Under the pieces are notes generated by a model. The model did no database searches, had not been told where the DNA came from, and worked only from the letters and a program-made list of their open reading frames with translations. A DNA stretch of 64,000 nucleotides, taken from contig CM059585.1 in the NCBI GenBank assembly GCA_030407085.1, positions 12,765,001-12,829,000 on the forward strand, in the 5' to 3' direction. The position numbers and the translations under genes are program-made. Shown here piece by piece: positions 48,440-58,859 of the stretch. Numbering within the stretch: the stretch's first letter is position 1; the number at the start of each line of letters is the position of its first letter. This DNA comes from Trichopria drosophilae. Its lineage: Eukaryota; Arthropoda; Insecta; Hymenoptera; Diapriidae.

Positions 48440-49265
48440 TTCGAGGTTGCTGAACACGAATACGATGTTAATTTTTACGGATTATAAACGGCTGGCTTAA
48501 TATGGCGGCTGCAAAATAAAGAAATTTTTGTAAATTTTTACTACTTTACTTTTCACAAAGGTGTAATTTAATTGTTATTAATTGCCCTAAAAAATAGTAC
48601 ATGATATGTTTTGTTAATTCCTGAAGTATCTGCATATAAATCCGTTGTCAGATTTTCAAAATTCAAAATGGCGAATTCAATATGGCGGATGAAAATGTGA
48701 ATTTTCATTTCAACGAGTATCATCATCAGAAATTCTCAGATTATTCAGAAAAATTAAATAATAATCAGTTAAAAATCAATTGCCTAACAAAATTTAATAA
48801 AACAAATTTTCAATACAATAATAAGAAAAAAATAATGAAAACAAAATGTTTTTTTTTAAATCTAAAAAAGGAAAAAAAAGAAAAAAGATTTAAAAAATTA
48901 AAAAAATAAAAAAATAAAAAAAGTAAAAAAAAAGGAGTGTAAAATCCTACCGTAATCCTCCGCGTGGTGCACTCTGGGGTTGTAAATTTCATGATAACCT
49001 TTATTAGCGAATCACGGAGGTATGAAATTATTAACAAGTAGCACAGTGTCAATTTGGAAGTCTGTTTAAAGCCATATTGGATCCGCCATTTTGAATTTCG
49101 AAAATCTGACAACGAATTCGAAATCAGCGACCCTAAAAAACCCCGAAGAAAAAATTTCAGCCCGCTAGAATAAAAATTCGCATTACTGTCCGCTATATTG
49201 AATCCGCCATTTTGAATTTCGCAAATCTGACAACGGATTCGGGATCAGCGTCCCAAAAAACAGTT
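48440..49265. repeat. Cluster of 120-bp GGCGG modules in both orientations
   Basis: One orientation: GAGGTTGCTGAACACGAATA near 48435 with AATATGGCGGCTGC near 48490, and AAAATGGCGAATTCAATATGG near 48665. Opposite orientation: CCATATTGGATCCGCCATTT near 49072 and CTATATTGAATCCGCCATTT near 49193, ~120 bases apart, each followed by AATCTGACAACG. The opposed pairs make the cluster a loose inverted repeat around a purine-rich A/G tract (48830-48935). Confidence 0.7.
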
Positions 49266-49571
49266 GTACATGATGGCCCATAAAATTTCGTTGGCCGGAT
49301 CCCGCTCCGCACTTTTGGCCCACTTTCTGATTTCAGCCCCCACTGCAAAGGGGTTACAATATAGAAAAATATATTTAAAAAATGTTTAAAGCTAACTCTG
49401 AAATTTCAAATTCGTATAATGTATACTAGAGAATACTTACACGTTTCAGTTCATGTTAAAATAAGAAATGTAATACAATTAACTTTCATTTATAACAATA
49501 ATTTTTTTCTTTCCTCAGTCGTCATTGCATAAGTCGAGTTACATATCGAAGTTGCAGAATACTATTATTTA
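49266..49571. other. Short stretch without features
   Basis: No gene or repeat is recognised. Confidence 0.3.
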
Positions 49572-49765
49572 TACAGTAGTCCTTCTCTTATTCTAATTTG
49601 TCCAGTCAGGCAAGATGGTGGCCTTCTTCTCTTATTCTAATTTTCTCCTCTCTCCCACTAAACTTTTGCTGTTTCGCTTTTTCTCTCTCTTTCTCTTTCG
49701 CAGCGCATGCGCAGTTATATGTCATACAAGAAAGTAGTAAGTGCGGTGGGGAGAATGCTTTATTG
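49572..49765. mobile_element. Truncated pogo-like MITE, family P-CCTTCCC
   Basis: TACAGTAGTCCTTCTCTTAT and GTCCAGTCAGGCAAGATGGT match the left half of the element at 6855. The mirrored right tip is missing, and similarity ends near GGTGGGGAGAATGC. Confidence 0.7.
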
Positions 49766-50196
49766 TTTATTGAGTCAATGCTAACCAATTTAAAAGTACT
49801 GCAGCCGCAAATTCTTATTTATCACCTTTTAAAAGGGAATAAGTGATGAAGATAATATGTATTTTGGGTCTCTTTATATGTTTTGTTTCAACAAGTGTTG
49901 ACTAGTGTTCCCAGCTGGAAGCGTCCTTATATATTACTAGAATTATAGTAACTCTAGGGACTTTAATTCAAAATGGCACTCTAGGCAGGGATAATTCTTT
50001 CTGAGGGTTGGCAACATCGTCCATAGAGGCGGGTTAATAATACAGTGAGGGCTTCGAGAACCATTGTTTTGAAAGTTGGACGGTTACATATCTTGTTTAC
50101 ACTTGTTAACGAGTTGCGAAAAACACAGAGCAGTGATTATGAGCACGTGCTTGTCAGATTCGATAATAACGCGAGTGTATTAGTGCAATATTCAAA
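49766..50196 (+). promoter_or_regulatory. Probable promoter and leader of exon A
   Basis: The sequence before the ATG at 50197 includes a CACGTG E-box at 50144-50149. It is less AT-rich than the surroundings from about 49980. No TATA box is clear. Confidence 0.3.
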
Positions 50197-50258
50197 ATGA
50201 TGACAACTATGGCAGAATTTGCCGACGACACCATAGCGTCCGTCAACTGCTTCGAAAT
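50197..50258 (+). CDS. First coding exon A of an unidentified gene
   Basis: AAAATGATGACAACTATGG opens MMTTMAEFADDTIASVNCFE and then AT|GTGAGT, a strong donor at 50259, leaving phase 2. The open frame is short but composition is coding-like and GC-richer than the flanks. I do not recognise the protein. A second short exon at 63556-63647 ends in the same phase at GTAAGT. The simplest reading is one gene with alternative promoters, whose shared exons lie beyond 64000. Exon start, leader and function are inferred, and no downstream exon is visible here to confirm it. Confidence 0.5.
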
Positions 50259-52739
50259 GTGAGTCTTTTTTGTCCCTTTTATGCTTTTCTCCCCCGGTTG
50301 GCAGTTATTTTTACTCAAGACTTAAATAAACTCGCCAGAAAAGCTTCGACGCTTTATTAGTTCGCTTCTTCAGCTTTATAATCCTTAATTTCTAACCTGT
50401 AAATCGGGAATTTGTTTACAAACAATTGTATTTGTGTGGGGGTGTTGTACAATTTGGAACAGTGAATTGGGGATACTTACTATTGTTTTGATTTTTGTAC
50501 ATAAAGGTCTGTAAATCTGTGTATTGGTTGATTTCTTCTGTGTTGAATTAGTGTGAAATACATTTTGTGAATGAAATTTATGTATAAATATTGACATTTC
50601 TTTGTTTTTTATAATTTGGAGCATGGTTTGACAATTTTGACATATCCTTAACAATCCTTTAGAATTAGAAAACAAAGGAAGTTTGTAACAATAAAATACA
50701 GAAATATATAACCATGACTAGTATTTCTGTACTAAAATCTTTCGCATATGTATAAAAATTGAATAGTCGAAAATGTTTCTAACCGGTTAATAAAAATGAA
50801 AGATTTGAAATGTTTGGGTTTTATTTTTAAATTATAATGATTTATTGCAAATGTTACTTATAATTGACAGGTGAGTATAACAATGGTATTAAAATTCTAT
50901 TTCAGTGCTTCGATATAATGAAATTTACTATTTATTTTCATTTAGACGTTTGTATATCTTTGTTTAATTTAGAATCGGACATATTACTAATGTTTCATTT
51001 TTAAATTACTGAAATTTCTTTTTTTACCATTAATTCATGGTTTTAGCTGATCTAAATTACACATTTTTAGAAATAAGATTTTTATTTACCGTTTTAGTAA
51101 TATGATAAATTTTAATGACAAATGACGTTTGACATTGACAGTACTAGATTCAAATTTATTCTTGTATTTTTTTAAATGTTACAAATGTTTGTTTAAAACT
51201 TATTCTATGGAGTAATTGTATAAAAATTGTATTCTTGTTTAAAAGAATTTATTTCCTGAATGTTTGAAATTCTTTTTTTATTATATTTGTTATAGTATAT
51301 TACTTTAGTTACGTTTTGCATGCGAGAAATATAGAAATAAGTATAAGATCAATGCTAATAAATAAGAAACGATTATGATCTAAACATATTTATATAAGTA
51401 ATTTGATACTTTTGTTTTGTATTTTACTATATATGATTAAGTTGAATATTGAATTCACTAAGTTTAGAAAGTTATTTAGAAATTCGAATTTAGGTCTTCG
51501 ATTTTGGAATTTTTAGTTTACATAATTCATATAAAAAGTTTCGATCTTGATTTAAGAATTCGTAAAATACAAGACAAATAATTTCGTATAATATTATAAT
51601 CTCTGAGTGTGCAGAAACTTTTGGCAACAATGATTTATTTTTTGATTATATTTTTATTAAACAAGATTTAGTTAATAACAAGATACACAGTATCTAAAAA
51701 ACATATTGTTATATGCCATAATTGCTAATGTCTGGGTTGATAATTAGTAATTGTTAGTAATTGTTAATCATAAGTTGAAAATTTAATACATTTTGACTAA
51801 TTACTTTTTACATCTTAATTCCTAATAAATAAATTAATAAATATTATTAATATTAATAAATTTACTAATAATTGCAAATTTTTTTTAATTTTGTGAAAGT
51901 ACTAATTAAATATTTACTACGATTATTTAGTAACTCAATAATGTGTGAAAATGATCAACAGGTAACACCTAACAAAACCCTAGTAGTTTTTGATACTTAC
52001 TAAGAGATAATTTCACATTTCTACCTGCTAAAAATTCCTTTGCATTCTTGCTGGTGTAAAAGTATTAGAAAAGGACCAGTAAACCATATTTACTACAGGT
52101 TTACCAACACAAATAAAGATGAGTTACCCTTGGTACTAAAACTAATAAGTATCCAGATAAAAGGTGCTAAAATGAGGGAATCTTTATTTTCCTGTTTACT
52201 TATAGTGTGGAAAATATCACATTAGGGTTGTGATAATGGTTTAATAGTCAACAAGAAAAATACATTTTAAATTGCATCAATTATAATTAAAATAAAACAA
52301 TTGATAAATATTATTTGTACTAATGATAGTGCAGGAAGTATTGTTATTTTCTTCTTTATTAATTTGTTTTTATTTATTTCTGAATTATATAAATATTTAG
52401 ATAGTAATATCTTTGTTATTTTGTACTTTTAATACCTTTTCAAAAAGATTTTAATTAAATAAATAAATAAATAACATATATAATGAAGATTTAGTAAATG
52501 GATAGTTTAAAAAATTAAATTAACAATTTAACTATACTTGTTCATTTTAATTAGTACATTTTGACTAATTCATTAGGTAAAAATGACCTGGTAATTGAAA
52601 AAATAATTAGCAATTTGTATTATTATGCAGTATTACATATTTACTAACTAATAATTATGAAAATGTATTAATATTACTTTTTACTATGATTTAATATTTT
52701 AATTCAATCGAGTATTTCGTATTAAAATCAAAGTTAACA
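50259..52739. other. Long AT-rich intron-like stretch
   Basis: No exon is recognised. From about 51700 words such as TTAGTAATTGTTAGTAA become frequent, a weak prelude to the satellite at 58.9 kb. Confidence 0.4.
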
Positions 52740-54665
52740 AAAATTGAGTACTACTCATTACCTAATTAAAAGTTGTATTCATTAATTATTCACAAAAAAA
52801 ATAAAACATTTTTTATTATCTTAATAAATTTTTAATTTCATGTCTGTGTTCTTTTTATTAATTATAAAAAACCCTTTTACTAGTTGTAAAAATTATAATT
52901 AATACACAACTAATTTTTATAATACCTTCTTTAGTAATTTGTTAGTTAAGAGATCATTAAACTTAGTTAACTCATTAACGCCCAAAGGACACTTTTTTTG
53001 CATCTATTTCAATCGAGTATTTCGCATCAAAATCGAAGTTAACAAAATTGAGAGGCACATATCCTACTGTTTTCAAGGTCGTTCTTCAAGATTGTAAAAA
53101 TTGAGTTTCAGCTATTAGGAATTCCAATATGGCGCCGAATTTTTGGAAAAAATGTCAAAAAAATTGGGAAATATTTAATCTTACTAATTTTTTTCGAGCC
53201 ATTATAATATTGAGATTCTATTGGAACTGTGAACAAAGGCGAATAAAATACGTCAATTTTAAGAAAAAAATTTGTACCCTAAATCATTCTAACGATCTCA
53301 AAATGGCCGCACCAATGAACATTTCTTTGAAATTTTCTGGACGCTCCAACTCAAACACTACGATCTTTTTTTTTTTAAAATGGTAAGAATGAAAAGTAGA
53401 ATTTATTGAGAAATATCCTGGAATTTTTTTTTTTTATTTTTTTAGTGACATTTGGAGAAAACTACGAACTTTAAAAAAAAAACAATGAAAAGTTCTTCAA
53501 ATTCATCAAGCGATATAGTGGAATTTTTTCAAAATTTTTTGATGACATTTTGAGACATTTTTTTTCAACATTTTTTTCAAAATTGTAATTTATTTATGAA
53601 AAATTATGAAAAAAATTAACTGTATTCTCTGATGAATTCCAAGATTTTTTTGTTCTTTCTTTGTAATTTTTTCAAATGTTGACAGTTAGTTGTAATTTAT
53701 TTTTGAAAAATTCTGAAATAAATTTAGTGTATTCTCTTATGAATTCTAAAAGTTTGTTCTTCTTTACATTTTTTTCCAAAAGTAGATAGTTTTTGAGAAA
53801 ATGAATGTCAAATATTATAGCTTAGGATTTTTTCTCGAAATGTCAACTTTTAGAAAAAAATGGCAAAGAACAAAAAATTCTTAGAATTCATTAGAGAATA
53901 CAGTAAATTTTTTACATAATTTTTCGTAAATAAATTACAGTTTGGAAAAAAAATGAAAAAAAAAATCCCAAATGTCATAAAAAAAATTCCAGGATAATTC
54001 TAAGAACTTTTCATTCTTAGCATTTTTTTAATAAAGCTCGTAGTTTTTTAGTTAGAGCGTCCAGAAAATTTTAAAGAAATTTTCATTTTTGCGGCCATTT
54101 TGAGGTCGATAGAATGATATAGGGAATAAAAGTAAAATCGTTTCTTAAAATTGAAGTATTTTATTCACCTTTGTTCAAAGTTTCAATAGAATCCTAATAT
54201 TCTAAGGGCTCAACAAAAATTGGTAAGAATATATATTTCCCAATTTTTTGGACATTTTTTTTTCAAATTCGACACCATATTGGAATTCCTAATAGCTGAA
54301 ACTCAATCAAAATTGAGATTTTGACCTAGGAATCTTGAAAAGCGATCTCGAAAATAGTAGGATATGTACTTCTCAATTGTTGTTAACGATTTTGATACGA
54401 GATACTTGAAATTGAAGCAAGAAAAAGTGTTCTTTGGGCGTTAATAGGTTAACTAAGTTTGATTATCTCTTAACTAACAAATTACTAAAGCAGTTATTAT
54501 AAAAATTAGTTATATATTAATTATAATTTTTATAACCAGTAAAAAGGACGAACACAGACAAAATTACAAATGTTAAATTACTTTTTAATCGGTTTTTATT
54601 CATTAAGCTAATAAAAAATGTTTTATTTTTTAATTGTTAATGAATACCACTTTTAATTATTGTCT
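52740..54665. repeat. 1.9-kb near-palindrome
   Basis: Arms of ~900 bp pair around a centre near 53700. Outer landmarks: ACCTAATTAAAAGTTGTATT near 52760 faces AATACCACTTTTAATTATTG near 54643, and TAATTTGTTAGTTAAGAGAT near 52935 faces ATCTCTTAACTAACAAATTA near 54463. Inner TTAA-bounded part: 52975-54444. A 85-codon ORF at 53129-53386 is a by-product of the repeat. Confidence 0.85.
52975..54444. mobile_element. TTAA-bounded foldback element, 1.47 kb
   Basis: TTAA then CGCCCAAAGGACAC at the left; GTGTTCTTTGGGCG then TTAA at the right. Inner arms pair at many points, for example TATTAGGAATTCCAATATGG near 53114 with CCATATTGGAATTCCTAATA near 54270. AAAATGGCCGC near 53300 faces GCGGCCATTTT near 54092. 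The inner sequence is shared with 855-1806 (CTGGACGCTC, TAGAGCGTCCAG). No transposase is present. Confidence 0.75.
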
Positions 54666-57174
54666 CTAATTTTTATTCTTTGATATATTTACAATAAGCA
54701 TTGAATCGCGACCAGTTTCGACGCCCTTCATTGTTTAACATTGTTTATAAACAATTATATCTAAATATGTTTTACTGCCGACACAAGGGCAGAGGTGGGA
54801 TAGTTGAAAATTTACATAAATATTCATTACTTCAGTGATCACTCTGCAGAGTCGACTTTATTCTTTGTTTAAAAATGTTTAAAAACCCATTATATATAAA
54901 AAAGTTCTGCTGGTACGTCAAGAACAGGTGATAAAACAATATTGCAATAATTAATACGTAAGAACATTAGTAAATCTACCGAAAAATATGCTTAAAATAT
55001 TAGCAATAGTAATTCTAATTAATGTTCGTATATTTAAGTTTATTTTCAATCATAACTAATTTTAATTAAATCTTATATCATATATTAAAATTCAAATTCT
55101 TGCAAAGAGTTCCAATACTTAATTGTACTAATTAACGTGGATTAACTAGATTCCATATTGTTTATTCACAACGTACGTTTTTTTAAATGTTTACTAATAA
55201 TATATCAAAAAATATTACTAATTTCTGCTATTTCTACTGGTTAATAACAGTAACTTAATGTCGAAAAATCCTTTGTTGAAAGAAACTATAAAATAATTTC
55301 GTCATAACTTAATTAGAAATAGTAAAGCAATTGAATTTACTAAATGATGTTTCAATGATATTAATTTTATTTATGTTTTATATTTTCTGCATAATGTAAA
55401 CAAATCGTCATTAAATAGTTCGTGATGCTCAGATAGTTGGTACATACAAAAATTATTGAGCTGCAGTTAATTTGAGCTCCTTGTAGCTAATTTATTGTCG
55501 TACAAGCTTAGTAATGACAATGAATATTTTGCATAGAGTGCTAAGAAGTTAAACAGAAAAATGTAAATTAGTTCATGTAGACAAAAATAATTGCTGTCAA
55601 TTCTTAGCAATCTGGGGCTGCTAAAATTGGCAGTTACTACTTTTTTTATTTATGACTATTTCCTTCTAAGGAAAGATATTTTTAGGTTAAAACTAACAAA
55701 TTTTCAAGTTAGTAATAGGAGGGTTTTCCTCCTCTATCACAAAAATTACTTCACTTTCTTTGAAATACTACTAAAATAGAAGAAAAATGTTTGTTTTCAA
55801 AAACTATTCCAAACATTTCTCTAGAAAATTTCACTAATTTCTTGTAAGTGTTCATTAAATTTCAAAATTTGACGATATCCTTCACTTTACTAACCTTAGA
55901 AAAGTTTTTAATTTTTACAAGGATTGTTTGAGAGAGAAAATGATCTAAACTGGTCGACATAAAGTCTATTAGTAAAATAGTACTAATCAAGAAGTAAAAA
56001 ACTGATCATTAATCCAATTGCTAATCATTTTTGAAAGGAAGAAGCAATAAAATCATCAGTTAAACCTCTTCATTAGACAATTGTTTAATAATATACTTTT
56101 AAAATTGAACAACTATTTATAGATTGCCGAGATTTGGTTAATAAATCAAATACTACATTTTTATATTTAAAAAACCCAAAATATTAAGTTGTTACTTAAT
56201 ATTAAGGCTACTTAGTAATTGCCTACTTAGTACGTTGACAACAAAAATTGTCTGGGATTTTAAGTATCACAAAAAATTAATGAACGTTTCCATAAATATT
56301 ACTAAAATGACAAAAAAATACTTAATGTCAGGAAGAAACTTTCGAAGAACTGCCAAGAAACATTCAAGAAGGCTTTGAGAAAGCTCAGAAAAAAAGTACA
56401 AACATGTTAAAGAAATCTAAGATGATAGAACTTGAGTTAGGATTTTAAATGATAGAATTTTTTCTACCAAATTTTGCCTAAATTAAAAAACTTTAAAAAT
56501 AACTAATATATTTCTTATAAAATAGGATTCTTTAACAATTTCGAAGAAATTCACTTTTAGAGTGTAAAATTGCTTTTTAATGTTAAAATATATTTTATCA
56601 ATAATTTCAGCTAAAAGACTCAAGTTTTAAAATTGTGCAGTGAGATTATACAATACAAATATTATAAAATTTTCATATAAACTTGATTTTTTACTACAGT
56701 AAATACTAGAATTTCAAATACTCCACGTTTTTAAAATTTTTTCTGAGATTTATGTAACGTCACATATTAATATCAGAGTTAGTATTGAAGTTACCATTTG
56801 TGATTATAATATTTTTTAAAAAATTAGAACTATACGATAATTTGAATGTGAAAATTATTACACTATTTAGCATTCTTACTGTTAACATTGTACTTTTTTC
56901 AACATTTATAGTAACTTTAAACAGAACAATGAAAATTTTAAAATAATGTTTCGTTTTTCGAATCTAATATCATTACGGCAAAGTAAATACTTACACAGGT
57001 CTGCAAAATTCACTTTTTTTTTTTATATCAGAGTGATTTCCGACGTATTTTTGTACGCTGAACAAGAATCTGAAGTCGAAAAATGTCTATCACGTGATGA
57101 TTTTGAGAAATGTGGGGACAAAAACACCCAAAAACGTGTTTTTGGGTGTCTTTACCCCTAATTTTCTCAGAAGC
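54666..57174. other. Long AT-rich intron-like stretch
   Basis: No exon is recognised. A short hairpin at about 57116-57150 pairs AAAACACCCAAAAACG with CGTGTTTTTGGGTGTCTTT. Chance ORFs of 62-71 codons occur at 55591-55779 and 56946-57161. Confidence 0.35.
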
Positions 57175-57815
57175 GTAACGTGCAACAGATCTGAATTTGT
57201 GCTCAAATTAAAGCTTGATTCTTCCCCTACAAAAATCATATACGATAGTTTTAAAAACAATTTCATAGTTTTGAAAAAAAAATGGTTTTAACCTTGCTAT
57301 TCCTAGTGACTACGATGAAAATGCAAATTATTTAACTACGTTAAGCAGAGCTCATACAAACCACTACTTGACTGTTTTCGGGGTTGGTGTTTAAGAATCC
57401 AGTGTCGCTTTTATAAAATTCAAAATGGCGGATCCAAGATGGCGGACGTAAAAATAAAAAAATTTAAATTAACCTCATGAAAATCAGTACTCGGGGTTTT
57501 TTGAGTCGCTGATGACGAATCCAATGTTGGTTTGACAAAATTTAAAATAGCGAATCCAAAATGGCGGCCGCAAAATAAAAAAATATACTTAGGATCTTAA
57601 AATCACCACTTCATGGGTTTTTTTGTTCGCCATTAGTAATACCAGCGGTTGTTCGATTTTGTTTGCATTTTCATCATAACCATTAGAAATAGCAAGGTTA
57701 AAACCATTTTTTTTTTCAAAACTATGAAATTTTTTTTAAAACTATCTTATGATTTTTGTAGGGGAAGAACCAAGCTTTAATTTGAACACAAATTCGTGCA
57801 GACCTATGTTATTTC
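57175..57815. mobile_element. Foldback element with two 120-bp modules at its centre
   Basis: Left arm words AATTAAAGCTTGATTCTTCC and GGTTTTAACCTTGCTATTCC are mirrored by GGAAGAACCAAGCTTTAATT and GAAATAGCAAGGTTAAAACC at the right. The loop carries AAAATGGCGGATCCAAGATGG near 57424 and AAAATGGCGGCCGC near 57560, ~120-135 bases apart. The exact outer ends are uncertain. Confidence 0.7.
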
Positions 57816-58070
57816 TGTGAAGTAAATATTTAGTGAAACTAAAAGATGCATTGTTTAAACGAAGAATTGTTATTCTTGAATTTCTTGAAAAAAATGAAAA
57901 ATATTTGGTGGAATTAAGTATTTATTTTAGTCATGAAATTATTTATTTCTTTTCAACTAAACGGTGAATATTCTTTCTAATAAATATTTTGTTATGGCTA
58001 TATTCAAAGAAACATTTATTTAAAACAAGTAAAGTTTTAGTAAAACTACTGGATTTTTTTTTGTAGTATA

Positions 58071-58150
58071 GAATGAGAGCATTTGACCGGCAATCGAAAC
58101 GTCCTTGGTTCAAGTCCCGACGCATCGAATCTGAAAAAAGTTTTTTTTTT
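58071..58150 (+). repeat. tRNA-derived SINE-like fragment, second copy
   Basis: GACCGGCAATCGAAACGTCC and GGTTCAAGTCCCGACGC match the copy at 3826-3905 and provide a better B box. A run of T follows. No complete tRNA fold is seen. Confidence 0.45.
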
Positions 58151-58859
58151 CAAAAATTAAATAGTCATTTCCATCTTTATTAAAAAATTACGTAAAAATT
58201 TGAACAATACAGACGAGGCTCTGACTTTGGTTGGAAAAAAATTAAAAAATTGCAATTTCCCTTTTCGTTTGACTTAAAGCATCAACATTAATTATTTTAT
58301 TTAATATTTTTTTTTTTACTTTGGAAAATAAATGTATCCTTTTTCATTTGCTTAAGGTATATTTCTTGTTATTGGCATAGTTTTATTAAAGAATACATAT
58401 GCCTATCACATTGTGTACAATGTACCTTCTGTTTACGTTATCTAAAGTAACCCAAGATAATGTCACTGTCTTTTCTGTCAGACGTCGAATCGCGTGTGTC
58501 TGCTTGCATTGTGCTCGTTCGACTCCGATTGGCCACACGTAGGTAACTAAGGTCAAAGGCTAAACTTATTTCCAAAGGCGTGCATAATGTCTACCACGAA
58601 ATACACACAAATCTGAACAAAAGTTGAATTTCGAAAAGAGCACTAAATCGGAAGCAGATGTGATTTGTTCTTTTGTTAGAACACGAGGGTGTAAGAAATA
58701 TGACCTTTTTTGTGCATAAAAATAGATTTTTTTTTCAAATTGTTTAAAATGCATATTAAAATTAAAATTAGTGTCCATGTTTTACTATATAATTGTATGT
58801 ACAATTCATAATGATTAAAAATGAATTTCGAAAAAAAATTGACCAATTTTTTTACTTTT

